Positions 9,277-17,606 of a stretch of DNA of 64,000 nucleotides are shown here, piece by piece. The stretch is taken from assembly GCA_963733945.1 (NCBI GenBank), contig CAVTFD010000018.1:1-64000 (forward strand). The letters are read 5' to 3'. Below the pieces are notes generated by a model. The model saw only the letters and a list, made by a program, of their open reading frames with translations. It did no database searches and had not been told where the DNA came from. Within the stretch, counting starts at the first letter, position 1. Each line of letters starts with the position of its first letter. The position numbers were made by a program, and so were the translations under genes. Source of the stretch: AP-15 sp963733945 (GTDB lineage: Bacteria; Pseudomonadota; Alphaproteobacteria; ATCC43930; CGMCC-115725).

Positions 9277-9756
9277 ATGATCCACGAAATCCCGAGCCGC
9301 ACCCTTGGCTTTGTCCTCAACGACGTGGCCCGGCTGCTGCGCAAGCGGTTCGAGCAGCGGGCCCGCGCCGCCGCACTCGGTCTGACCCGGGCGCAAGCCG
9401 CGGTGCTCGCTTATCTCGCGCGCCAGGAGGGCATCAATCAGGCGGCGCTGGCGCAAATCCTCGACCTCGAGCCGATCACCCTCGCCCGCCTTCTTGACCG
9501 GCTGCAGGCGGCGAGCTTGATCGAGCGGCGGGCCGACCCCAAGGACCGCCGCGCGCATCTGCTTTATCTGACCGAAGCGGCCTACCCGTTGCTCGACCGC
9601 ATCTTCGCGCTCGCCGCCGACGTGCGTGAGGAGGCGCTGGTCGGGATTCCCGAGCCTGATCGGCTCCGCCTGCTCGACATGCTGATCGAAATGAAATCGA
9701 ACCTGATCGAGCATGAGGTCGAGATCGATACCGTCGCGGCGCCAGCCGGTCACTGA
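9277..9756 (+). CDS. MarR family transcriptional regulator
   Basis: A 159-residue winged-helix regulator. The helix-turn-helix lies around GINQAALAQILDLEPITLARLLDRL (about residues 48-72) and is followed by the wing ERRADPKDRRAHLLYLTE, with the DxRxxxLxLT signature of MarR. The ATG at 9277 follows a GGTGGGGA-type ribosome binding site. The longer reading frame from 9226 lacks one and adds a low-quality extension. The gene is divergent from the molybdenum hydroxylase operon and upstream of the DUF427 gene, so it may respond to an aromatic or heterocyclic effector. The ligand is unknown. Confidence 0.88.
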   Translation: MIHEIPSRTLGFVLNDVARLLRKRFEQRARAAALGLTRAQAAVLAYLARQEGINQAALAQILDLEPITLARLLDRLQAASLIERRADPKDRRAHLLYLTEAAYPLLDRIFALAADVREEALVGIPEPDRLRLLDMLIEMKSNLIEHEVEIDTVAAPAGH

Positions 9757-9834
9757 CGGCGCGGCGTCGCTGCGGACTTGCGGTCTCTCAGCGGCGGGCT
9801 CATTTTCGGGGTGCACAGCTGGAGGGATCGGATC

Positions 9835-10692
9835 ATGGCAGCGGCACCACAGACGCGCGTATCCGGGTTCAAGACCAATCCCGATTACAAGATCACTTTC
9901 GAGACTTCGCCGCGCCGCGTGCGCGTCAAATTCAACGGCGAGACGATCGCCGACAGCACCAACGCGCACCTGTTGTTCGAGACCCGGCACCTGCCGGTCT
10001 ATTACTTCCCGCGGTCGGATGTGCGCATGGATTTGATGGCGCCGACCGATCATCACACCTTCTGCCCGTATAAAGGGACGGCGTCGTACTGGACGGTCAA
10101 GGTCGGCGGCCGGACGGCCGAGAACGCGGTTTGGGGCTATCCCGACCCGTTCGACGAAGTCGCCGCGATCGGCAATTTCGTCGCCTTCTATTGGGATCGG
10201 GTCGACGCCTGGTATGAGGAGGACGAAGAGATCTCCGTTCATCCCCGTGACCCCTATAAGCGGGTCGACGTGATCCAGTCATCGCGCCCGGTGCAGATCA
10301 TCGTCGGCGGCGAGGTCGTGGCCGAAACGCGGCGCGCGCGGTTTCTGTTCGAGACCCGGCTGCCGACGCGCTATTACATCCCGCCCGAAGATGTGCGCAT
10401 AGATCTGCTGATTCCGAGCGACAAGACCACTGCCTGCCCGTACAAGGGCCGCGCCCGTTATTATTCGGTCAAGATCGGCGATCGGCTCTACGAGGATCTG
10501 GTCTGGAGCTATCCCGATCCGATCGCGGAATGCCCGAAGATCAAGGGTCATTTGTGCTTTTTCAACGAGCATGTCGACGAGATCCGGGTCGACGGCAAAG
10601 CGGTGCCGAAGCCGATCACTCCCTGGTCAAAGGACTGGAAGGAGAAGGCCGCGGCCGTGCCGGATTCGCGCGGCCCAGTCGCCCGGCCCTAG
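9835..10692 (+). CDS. Tandem DUF427 domain protein
   Basis: The 285-residue protein is built of two copies of the DUF427 (NTP_transf_9) fold. Each copy has the same order: VRVKFNGETIADS / VQIIVGGEVVAET, then LLFETRHLPVYYFPRSDVRMDL / FLFETRLPTRYYIPPEDVRIDL, then CPYKGTASYW / CPYKGRARYY, then WGYPDPF / WSYPDPI. The second domain ends FFNEHVDEIRVDG. Family members are cytoplasmic beta-rich proteins with no established function. The ATG at 9835 has a GGAGGG site 10 bases upstream. The gene is 78 bases downstream of the MarR gene and may share its transcript. Confidence 0.85.
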   Translation: MAAAPQTRVSGFKTNPDYKITFETSPRRVRVKFNGETIADSTNAHLLFETRHLPVYYFPRSDVRMDLMAPTDHHTFCPYKGTASYWTVKVGGRTAENAVWGYPDPFDEVAAIGNFVAFYWDRVDAWYEEDEEISVHPRDPYKRVDVIQSSRPVQIIVGGEVVAETRRARFLFETRLPTRYYIPPEDVRIDLLIPSDKTTACPYKGRARYYSVKIGDRLYEDLVWSYPDPIAECPKIKGHLCFFNEHVDEIRVDGKAVPKPITPWSKDWKEKAAAVPDSRGPVARP

Positions 10693-10818
10693 CGCTCTCG
10701 GCAGGATCGCTTAGAGCGCCCCTGGCCGCTGCACAGATCGCCCGGAAGCGGAGCGGGATCCGCTCTTTCTCGCCGTGCTGGGCCGCCTGGCGGGCTCGGT
10801 GGTCAGCTGCGTAATAGT

Positions 10819-12462
10819 CTACGACCAAAGAGACCATTTGCCGAACAGGAGCACTGAGCCGGCGATCAACCCATTCGTCGTCGCATGGGCAACAACCGCG
10901 TCGCCCAGCTTCCCGCGTCGATAAACCGCCAGGGCATAGGCCATGCCCGCCATCGTTCCCGCTAGCCATCTCCCGTGCAGCAGGCCGAAGGCCACCGAGG
11001 AGACCAGGAACGACACCCAAGTGAACCGGCTCGCCTCTGCGCCCAGGAAGTCCGCCGCAGCCAACCGGCGAAGCAGATAGCCCCGAAATGCCATTTCTTC
11101 GACTACAGGGACGACGAGTACCGACCCGACCACCCGAAACCCGATCCAGGCCACTGTCTCGCTTGGGCTCAGAGCGGCGATGCCAGCGCGCAGCGTCGTA
11201 TCGTCGCCGGTCGTGACCTGCGCCAACGCCATCCACAGAATGAACACAGCAACGCCGATGCATACCGATGGCCAGGACCAGCCCCAGTCCCATCGCGCAT
11301 AGACCCGACGAAACCAGAGCAACGCCGCCGTTGTGGCCAGAACCCGCAGCGGATACAGCCGATCGAAACCGTGCGAGAGGGCCGCGGTCACCATCATCGA
11401 GCCCATCAGCACCAGAAAAGGCACCAACAAGGCCGCGGCGATCGGATTGATCTTCTCTCCTGCGCCGTCCTGGCCCACCGCCGCAAAGAACCGCATCCGG
11501 TAAGTCACGGCGATGAAGCCCAGGGCGAGTCCGACAAAGGATAGCCAGCCCGCCTGCGAATGGAAGCCGCCAAGGGCCAGTTCGGGCGAATAGGAAGTCC
11601 CGATGCCGACCAGCACCGCGATCCGCACCACATTGGCGAGCCAGACCGCCAGCGCCCCGATGGGAATCAGCAGGAATGCCTGAGGGAAGCGGATGCGGGC
11701 CCGGAACAGCCACAGATACAGAGCAAGAAAGGCCGTGACGAGACCGACGCCCTCGTATCCAGAGCATTGCGGCGCAATATCGACGGCGAATGTTGACGTT
11801 CCGAATACGAGCCGCGACGGATCAGATACGACGTCCGGGTAGACCAGCCGCAGGAGATGCCCCGCCAGGAATAGCGTTCCCGAAGCCAGCGGCCTCCAGT
11901 AAGTCTCGGTGATCTGTCCTGTAAGCCAGGCTGCGGTCGCGACAACAACGGCGACCGCGAGTGAAAGACGTTCCCTAGCAACGAGGGTACGCCAATACTG
12001 GAAGGGCGCAAGGGCGAGAAACCAGAAGAAGAGGGTCGCGGTGCCGAGTCCGGCGCAGAGCGCGAGTCCGCCACCGGAAAGCTGCCCACCGGCAGAACCG
12101 CTGCTAAAAGTGGCGGCGGTAGCGAAGTAGAGCGCGACGAGAGCCACAAGATGCAGCAGCAGCCATGGCTGCCACCTGTAGTCCGCAGCGCATTGCCAGG
12201 CGCGTTCGACCGTGATTTTGAGGCGGGGGGCGAGCAGCACCAAAAAGGCGCCGACAAAGGCGACGGCGATCCGAATCAGCTCCGGCGCGTTCGCAGCGAG
12301 CCGCATCCACCAGGGATCGTGGGCGGATGCAGCAGGGCTCTCGAAGCTGACCGTGAGGCCGAGCAACTCGGCCACGAGTCCCGCCGCCAGCGCGCACCAG
12401 CGAAGCGAGACAAGCCAGCGCGCGGCGGTGCGGTCGGCGGGCACGTACTCCGCACGTGACAT
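10819..12462 (-). CDS. xrtE: Exosortase E/protease, VPEID-CTERM system (exosortase fused to CPBP protease)
   Basis: The 547-residue polytopic inner-membrane protein joins two enzymes. The exosortase half (about residues 100-320) keeps the catalytic triad: Cys233 in APQCSGYEG, Arg280 in ANVVRIAV and His301 in GGFHSQAGW. The C-terminal half is a CAAX-protease/CPBP domain with EE(455-456)xxxR460 in VVEEMAFRGY, His496 in FGLLHGRW, and His526/Asn530 in VAHATTN. This fusion is the known XrtE architecture, which processes proteins with a VPEID-CTERM tail. The candidate substrate gene lies immediately upstream on the same strand, 73 bases away. All key residues are intact, so the enzyme should be active. 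Confidence 0.93.
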   Translation of the reverse strand: MSRAEYVPADRTAARWLVSLRWCALAAGLVAELLGLTVSFESPAASAHDPWWMRLAANAPELIRIAVAFVGAFLVLLAPRLKITVERAWQCAADYRWQPWLLLHLVALVALYFATAATFSSGSAGGQLSGGGLALCAGLGTATLFFWFLALAPFQYWRTLVARERLSLAVAVVVATAAWLTGQITETYWRPLASGTLFLAGHLLRLVYPDVVSDPSRLVFGTSTFAVDIAPQCSGYEGVGLVTAFLALYLWLFRARIRFPQAFLLIPIGALAVWLANVVRIAVLVGIGTSYSPELALGGFHSQAGWLSFVGLALGFIAVTYRMRFFAAVGQDGAGEKINPIAAALLVPFLVLMGSMMVTAALSHGFDRLYPLRVLATTAALLWFRRVYARWDWGWSWPSVCIGVAVFILWMALAQVTTGDDTTLRAGIAALSPSETVAWIGFRVVGSVLVVPVVEEMAFRGYLLRRLAAADFLGAEASRFTWVSFLVSSVAFGLLHGRWLAGTMAGMAYALAVYRRGKLGDAVVAHATTNGLIAGSVLLFGKWSLWS

Positions 12463-12534
12463 CGAGGAGGGTCAAATGGGCGAGCCGGAGGGAGCCCGAC
12501 GGTCGGGCTCCTCCGACGACAAAAACTGTTTCGT

Positions 12535-13260
12535 TTAGCCTGCTAGCTCCGATGCCCGCCACCTGCGGCGTTCGCTGACCAAAGCCAGCACGCCGAGGAG
12601 CAGTGCGATGGCGGCGCCACCGGACGCGGCGTCAATTTCCGGCACCGATGTGGATTGGAACAGGGCGGTGATGTTGGTATTGGAGAAATTGAAGGGGCCC
12701 GCGTTTTCATCGACAAAGGGCAGGGTGGCAAAGATGCCCGCGGCGTTTAGGTCAGCGATGCTGATCCCGCCGGAAACGTCGGAGATGACGGTCCCATCGA
12801 GGTGTCCAAAACCGTTGCTATCCTCACTGTAAGTAAAATGGAGAACGTCGCTGACACCGGTGACGCCGGTCTCGTCCCCGCGACCGTCGTTGAATTTACT
12901 CGTAAAGAAAACGGTTTCGTTTTCGTTCACTATCGGGGCGCCGAGGATCCACGTCCCGCTGAAATCGTTCTCGGCGGCACCATCAATGACGTTTACGCCG
13001 GAGTGGGCGGCTTCTGTGACCAGTGTGGTTGTGGGGTTACCCAAACCGTGCTGGATAGTGAGGCTATTAAGCTGAAAGCTCCCTTCGAAGTCGTTTGCGC
13101 TGATGGTGATGTTCGGGTCAGGGCTGTTGACGCCGTTGGCACAAATTCCGTCGGGTAGTCCAGCATCGCAGATGAACACGGCCGCAGCGTTCGCCGGCTG
13201 CGCAGCCATGAGCGCGATGCCCATCGCCGCCAAGCCGGCTACCGAAAGGTGTCTCATCAT
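12535..13260 (-). CDS. VPEID-CTERM sorting domain protein, presumed XrtE substrate
   Basis: The 241-residue secreted protein has a signal peptide (MMRHLSVAGLAAMGIAL..., predicted cleavage around ANA-AA, residue 26). Its body is Asn/Asp/Thr-rich and probably beta-sandwich. The classic sorting tail spans residues 206-241: the VPEID motif, a hydrophobic helix (AAIALLLGVLALV), then the basic cluster ERRRWR. By analogy to PEP-CTERM systems, the exosortase would cut after the motif and release or anchor the protein at the surface. Two cysteines near residues 31 and 40 could form a disulfide. The ATG-ATG at 13260 follows a GGGAGAGG site. The upstream in-frame Met seven codons away is less likely because the duplicate copy has no Met there. 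Confidence 0.92.
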   Translation of the reverse strand: MMRHLSVAGLAAMGIALMAAQPANAAAVFICDAGLPDGICANGVNSPDPNITISANDFEGSFQLNSLTIQHGLGNPTTTLVTEAAHSGVNVIDGAAENDFSGTWILGAPIVNENETVFFTSKFNDGRGDETGVTGVSDVLHFTYSEDSNGFGHLDGTVISDVSGGISIADLNAAGIFATLPFVDENAGPFNFSNTNITALFQSTSVPEIDAASGGAAIALLLGVLALVSERRRWRASELAG

Positions 13261-13950
13261 CTGCCTCTCCCTCAAGGTCACGTCTCGATTGTACGTTTTA
13301 TTGACTGTTCAGCAAAGATCGTGCCAACGACATAAGCTAATCTTAATCAACCGATTTAATTTCACATTAGAAGTCTGCTGTAAGAAAAACCGACAACCCC
13401 ACCGGCTGTGGAGAACGTTAACCCTTTGATCCCCAGAGATTCTCGATGAATTTAGAACTGTAAGAATTTCCGAACGTTTACGCCGGGGAACGCGTTTTCT
13501 GAGACCAGTGTGGTTGTGGGGTTATTCAGGCCGCTCTGGATAGTGAGGCTATTGAGCTGAAAGCTCCCTTCGAAGTCGTTTGCACTGAAGGTGATGTTCG
13601 GGTCCGGGCTGTTGACGCCGTTGGCACAAATTCCGTCGGGTGGAAGTCCAGCATCGCAGATGAACACGGCCGCCGCCCTCGCGGGCAGCGCAGCCAGGAG
13701 CGCGATGCCGATCGCCGCCAGGCCGGTTACCGAAAGGTGTCTCATCATCTGCGTCTCCCTCAAATGTACGCTTTCCGACCATGGCGCAGACATTGTGCCA
13801 GCGACATAAGTTTTAATGTTAACCAATGGATTTGATTTCACATCGAAAATCTGCTGTAAGGAACACCGACAACTCCACCGACTGTGGAAAACGTTAACCC
13901 TTCGATCCCCATATATTCTCGATGAATTTAAAACTGTAAGAATTTCCGAC
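12987..13950. repeat. Tandem direct duplication of about 480 bp (two units)
   Basis: Unit 1 (about 12987-13474) and unit 2 (about 13475-13950) align across the 5' half of the substrate gene and about 200 bases upstream. They share ACGTTTACGCCGG at the left, GACCAGTGTGGTTGTGGGGTTA, the coding start region, AACGTTAACCCTT and CTGTAAGAATTTCCG at the right. The junction near 13,475 joins upstream DNA directly to the middle of the gene, as expected of tandem duplication by unequal exchange. Scattered base differences show it is not recent. Confidence 0.85.
13452..13748 (-). pseudogene. Truncated duplicate of the VPEID-CTERM protein gene, lacking the sorting tail
   Basis: 98 codons closely match the first ~93 residues of the neighbouring substrate: same signal peptide, same VFICDAGL, NSPDPNITFSANDFEGSFQLNSLTIQ and TTTLVSENAFPGVNV. 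It then runs into unrelated codons RKFLQF and stops. The cut coincides with the duplication junction, so this copy never had a complete 3' end. It retains a start, signal peptide and ribosome binding site, so a short secreted fragment could still be made, but it cannot be an exosortase substrate. Confidence 0.8.
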
Positions 13951-14127
13951 GCTCTGGAAAGATCGCTCCCGACACTCAGGTTCCGAACGCTGCAATCTAA
14001 ACTTATTATAAGCTTCTCGCTAAGAAGCAAGCAGCCACTTCTTTTGCGCACCCCGGGCCTATCGAACGGCGTCGCGGCGGCGCGAATGCTCGAACAAAGG
14101 TGTCGACCGCACCCTCGACGCTATCGG
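13749..14127. other. Upstream region of the duplicated gene
   Basis: No gene seen. The right part of duplication unit 2 ends near 13,950. The remainder to 14,127 is intermediate in GC and has no open frame with coding features. It separates the exosortase locus from the end of the TetR gene. Confidence 0.5.
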
Positions 14128-14760
14128 CTATTTTGGACTGATCGCGCCGGAGCGCGCAAAAAAAAAAAAAAAAAAAATTTGGTTTTCGAGGCGGAGCAGC
14201 TGCCGCAGCTGGATATCACCGCGGATCAGGCTGAGGAATTGCTCGGCGGCGAGCCGGGTATCGTGAAATGACAGTGTTCCGAAAGCGGCCGCGCTCTGCA
14301 GGAAGGCTTCGATCTGGACACGTTGGCGTTCGGGTCCGGCTCGCCAAAAAACCTCGCCAAGCATCGGGAAGCGGGTGACTTCCGCCAATATGATGCGGTG
14401 CAAAGCGATGCCGTCGGGCGACAGTAACAGTTCGAGATAACGACGGCCCAAAACCGTCAGGGAGGCGCGAACGTCGCGGGGATCGAGCTCGTTTACCGAG
14501 AAACTTGCGAGATAGCGTTCGCACTCGCGTCCGATGACGGCGCCGAACAATTCCTCCTTGCCGGCGAAATGGGCGTAGACCGTCGCCTTCGACACACCGG
14601 CCTCGCGCGCGATCGTGTCCATGCTGACCGCGCCAAAGCCGCTTTCGAGAAAGGTCCGCTTTGCCGCGGCGAGAATGCTCTCGGCCTTGCCGCCGCCCGG
14701 CGCCTCGTTGCGCTCCATCATGCTGGCCACGGGTCCCATCCGACGCCGCCGACTTGACAA
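14128..14760 (-). CDS. TetR family transcriptional regulator with an anomalous C-terminus
   Basis: The 210-residue regulator has its TetR_N DNA-binding domain at about residues 25-72 (ILAAAKRTFLESGFGAVSMDTIAREAGVSKATVYAHFAGKEELF in outline). A ligand domain ending LIRGDIQLRQLLRLENQ follows. Translation then enters six or seven phenylalanines encoded by a run of 20 T residues on this strand and ends in an unrelated ARSGAISPK. The C-terminal end is therefore doubtful: either slippage in the homopolymer has changed the frame or the tail has been replaced. The gene is divergent from the HlyD/EmrB efflux pair and a palindrome lies between them, so it is the likely repressor. The start could also be MGPVASM, eight codons in. 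Confidence 0.82.
   Translation of the reverse strand: MSSRRRRMGPVASMMERNEAPGGGKAESILAAAKRTFLESGFGAVSMDTIAREAGVSKATVYAHFAGKEELFGAVIGRECERYLASFSVNELDPRDVRASLTVLGRRYLELLLSPDGIALHRIILAEVTRFPMLGEVFWRAGPERQRVQIEAFLQSAAAFGTLSFHDTRLAAEQFLSLIRGDIQLRQLLRLENQIFFFFFFARSGAISPK
14158..14177. repeat. Poly(A) tract, 20 A
   Basis: An uninterrupted run of 20 adenines in otherwise GC-rich DNA, inside the 3' end of the TetR gene (poly-Phe on the coding strand). Runs this long are rare and unstable in high-GC bacteria. It may be a phase-variable site, or a sequencing or assembly artefact. Confidence 0.9.
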
Positions 14761-14792
14761 ACACTACAGACACCCTAACTTCTGCGCAACAA

Positions 14793-14813
14793 TGAACTGA
14801 ACGGTTTAGTTCA
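14793..14813. promoter_or_regulatory. Palindromic operator between the TetR and efflux genes
   Basis: TGAACTGAACGGTTTAGTTCA has perfect TGAACT/AGTTCA arms, and the inner GAAC/GGTT bases are nearly symmetric. Its placement, 7 bases before the HlyD start and 33 bases before the TetR start, is where a TetR repressor would control both genes. Binding by this TetR protein is inferred from position. Confidence 0.65.
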
Positions 14814-14819
14814 GAGAGG

Positions 14820-15924
14820 ATGCGCAAGAAGATCGTAATCGCGGCCGTCGTGCTGGCGTTGGCGTTCGGCGGCTACGGCGGCTGGTATTGGTGGACCGCG
14901 CTGCGGTTTCTCGAATCGACCGACGACGCCTATGTCGCCAGCGACGTCTCGGTGATCAGCCCGAAGGTCGAAGGCTACATCAAAGCGGTGGGGATTCGCG
15001 AGAACCAGGCCGTCAAAAAAGGCGAGGTGCTGTTCGTCATCGACGACAGCGACTTTGCCGCCAAAGTCGCCCAAGGCCAGGCTGCGGTCGCGACCGAGGA
15101 AGCGGCCCTGGCGACCTTTGCCAGCCGGCTCGACCTGCAGCAGGCGATGATCGCCCAGGCCCAGGCGACGGTGCAGTCGGCCGAGGCGGATCTGACCCGC
15201 ACACAGCAGGATTTCAAGCGCTACAGCGCCTTGATGACCACCGATTTCGCCAGCCGGCAACGCTATGAACAGGCTCAGGCCGACGCTCGCAAAGCCGAGG
15301 CCGAGGCGGCTAAGAGATCGGGCTGCCCTCGCCGCCGCGCAAAGCCAGCTTGGCGTGCTGCGGTCGCAGCGACAGGAGGAGGCGGCGAAGCTGCAGCAGG
15401 CGCGCGCCAATCTCAAGCTCGCCCAAAACGATCTCGACAACACGGTGATCCGCGCGCCGATCTCCGGGGTCGCCGGCAATCGCGCCGGTCAGGTCGGGCA
15501 ATATGTCAAACCCGGCACCGAGTTGCTGTCGGTGGTGCCGCTGCCGCGCGTCTATGTCACCGCGAATTTCAAGGAAACGCAGTTGACGCAGATGCGGCCC
15601 GGGCAGCGCGCCGAGGTCTCGGTAGACGCCTATCCGGACCATCCGCTGGCCGGCCGGATCGACAGCTTCGCCCCGGCGAGCGGCGCCCAATTCAGCCTGC
15701 TGCCGCCCGACAACGCGACCGGCAACTTTACCAAGATCGTGCAGCGCGTGCCGGTGCGGATCGCCTTGCCGCGAGAGGGGCCGCTCGCCCGGCTGCTGCG
15801 CCCTGGCCTGTCGGTCACCGTCACCGTCGACACTCGCGACCAGGGCGAGGCCATTGCCGGCGACGGCATCGTCGGGACGGCCGAGGCTAAGCCAGTAGCC
15901 CCGGACCCGGCCCAAGCGCAATGA
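14820..15924 (+). pseudogene. HlyD/EmrA membrane fusion protein, interrupted by one +1 frameshift
   Basis: It starts MRKKIVIAAVVLALAFGGYGGWYWW, a single N-terminal membrane anchor. The biotinyl-lipoyl half ESTDDAYVASDVSVISPKVEGYI follows, then a coiled coil rich in Ala/Gln (about residues 80-200). The frame shifts +1 near 15,310: dropping one A turns EAAKRSGC into EAARDRAALAAAQSQL. The rest (NTVIRAPISGVAGNRAGQVGQYV and the beta-barrel domain) then continues to 15,924. Corrected length is about 367 residues, normal for EmrA-type adaptors of tripartite drug efflux pumps. Its stop overlaps an ATG at 15,921, suggesting coupling to the EmrB-type gene. A purine-rich AGAGAGG directly abuts the start. 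Confidence 0.82.
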
Positions 15925-16074
15925 CCTGGGCGCCGGCGGCGCTGCTCCGGGTGGGCTGGGCGCGCCGCTCCTCCGGCCCTGCGCGCGCCCGCGGCGCCGG
16001 CAAGACCCGCTGCCACAGCCGCCACACCGCCAGCCCAAGCCGGGCGCCCGCCCAGTCTGCGCGATTGGTTCGGC

Positions 16075-17580
16075 GTGCTGGCGATGTCGGTTGGCCTGTT
16101 CATGGCGATCATGGACGTCCAGATCGTGACCAGCTCGCTTACCCAGATCCAGGGCGGGCTGTCGGCCAGCGCCGACGAGATCAGCTGGGTGCAAACCGCA
16201 TATCTGATCGCCGACGTCGTGATGGTGCCGTTGAGCGGGACGTTGTCGCGGCTGTTGTCGACGCGGGTGCTGTTCGTCACCGCGACGCTCGGCTTCACCG
16301 CGGCGAGCGGGCTTTGCGCGACAGCGACCAGCCTCAGCCAGATGATCGTCTACCGCGCGATACAGGGATTCTGCGGCGGTGCGATCACCCCGAGCGTTTT
16401 TCCCGTCGTCTATACCCGGTTCCGTGGGCCGCCGCTGACCCGGCTGATGGTGATGATCTCGGTGATCTTGAACCTGTCATCGACCTTAGGCCCAACGATC
16501 GGCGGCTTCCTGACCGACACCTTCTCCTGGCATTGGCTGTTTCTCGTCAACATCGTGCCCGGCATTGCCGTTGCCGCGGTCGTCTGGGTCTGCGTCGACA
16601 TCGACAAGCCCGACCTGTCGCTGCTGCGCTATTTCGATGTGATCGGGCTGGTGCTGATGGCGACTTTCCTTGGCTGTCTCCAATACGCGCTCCAGGAAGG
16701 CCCGCGCTGGGACTGGCTCGATGACGCATCGATCCGCACCGCCATTGTCGTTTCGAGCATATGCTCGGTGCTGTTCTTCTGGCGTGTGCTGAGCTACCAC
16801 CAGCCGATCGTCGATCTGCGCGTATTTACCAATCGCAATTTCGCGCTTGGCTCGTTCTTTACCTTTGTCGTCGGCACCGGCATGTACAGCACCACCTATC
16901 TGATCCCGCTGTTTCTCGCGCAGGTGCGCGGCTTCAGCGCGCTGCAGATCGGGGAGACGGTCTTTGTCGCCGGGATAGCGCAAATGGCGATGTCGCCGTT
17001 CAGCACGCAAATCGCGCGACGGGTCGACTTGCGCATTATGCTGTCTATGGGCCTCAGTCTGTTCGCCCTTTCGATGTATCTGACCGCCGGCCTCACCAAT
17101 CAGGCGAGCTTCCCGGAGCTCATGGTGCCGCAGGCGGTGCGCGGCGTCTCGCTGATGCTGTGCTACCTCCCGGCCAATATGATCGCGCTGGGCTCGGTCC
17201 CGCAAGACAGGCTTAAGAACGCTTCCGGTCTCTACGGTCTGACCCGCGACCTCGGCGGCGCGATCGCGCTGGCTTCGGTGGGCACGATCATGAACGGCCG
17301 GATGCAATTTCACTGGAACCGCCTGATCGAGGACGTCAATGCGGCGCGTCCGGCGGTGCAGCACTTTATCGATGCTCAGACCAACCGATTGGGTTCGATG
17401 ATCCCGGGCGATGCGCACCAAGCCGCCATGACAATGCTCGGCAATCTGGTGCACCGCGAAGCTTTGGTTTTGAGCTACAACGACATGCTGCTGCTGATCG
17501 GCGGGCTCTTCGTCTTCGGCCTGACCTTGATACCGCTGGTGCTCCGCCCGCGCTCGGTGATGACCGCCGACGGGAACTGA
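16075..17580 (+). CDS. EmrB/QacA-type MFS drug transporter (DHA2, 14 helices)
   Basis: The 501-residue polytopic protein has DHA2 signatures: VGLFMAIMDVQIVTSSLTQIQGGL, SWVQTAYLIADVVMVPLSGTLSRLLSTR (motif A region) and the motif-C-like LSSTLGPTIGGFLTDTFSWHWLF. It should pair with the HlyD/EmrA adaptor to export drugs or toxic compounds. The GTG at 16,075 falls inside the first helix region (RDWFGVLAMSVGLF), so the true N-terminus is probably longer. The ATG at 15,921, overlapping the HlyD stop as ATGA, is the natural start, but its frame reaches the transporter only if one extra base lies between about 15,925 and 16,070. A Pro/Ala-rich leader would then precede RPPSLRDWFG. Confidence 0.88.
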   Translation: MLAMSVGLFMAIMDVQIVTSSLTQIQGGLSASADEISWVQTAYLIADVVMVPLSGTLSRLLSTRVLFVTATLGFTAASGLCATATSLSQMIVYRAIQGFCGGAITPSVFPVVYTRFRGPPLTRLMVMISVILNLSSTLGPTIGGFLTDTFSWHWLFLVNIVPGIAVAAVVWVCVDIDKPDLSLLRYFDVIGLVLMATFLGCLQYALQEGPRWDWLDDASIRTAIVVSSICSVLFFWRVLSYHQPIVDLRVFTNRNFALGSFFTFVVGTGMYSTTYLIPLFLAQVRGFSALQIGETVFVAGIAQMAMSPFSTQIARRVDLRIMLSMGLSLFALSMYLTAGLTNQASFPELMVPQAVRGVSLMLCYLPANMIALGSVPQDRLKNASGLYGLTRDLGGAIALASVGTIMNGRMQFHWNRLIEDVNAARPAVQHFIDAQTNRLGSMIPGDAHQAAMTMLGNLVHREALVLSYNDMLLLIGGLFVFGLTLIPLVLRPRSVMTADGN

Positions 17581-17606
17581 ACCCCCACCGGGGGCGGGGC
17601 TCCGCT

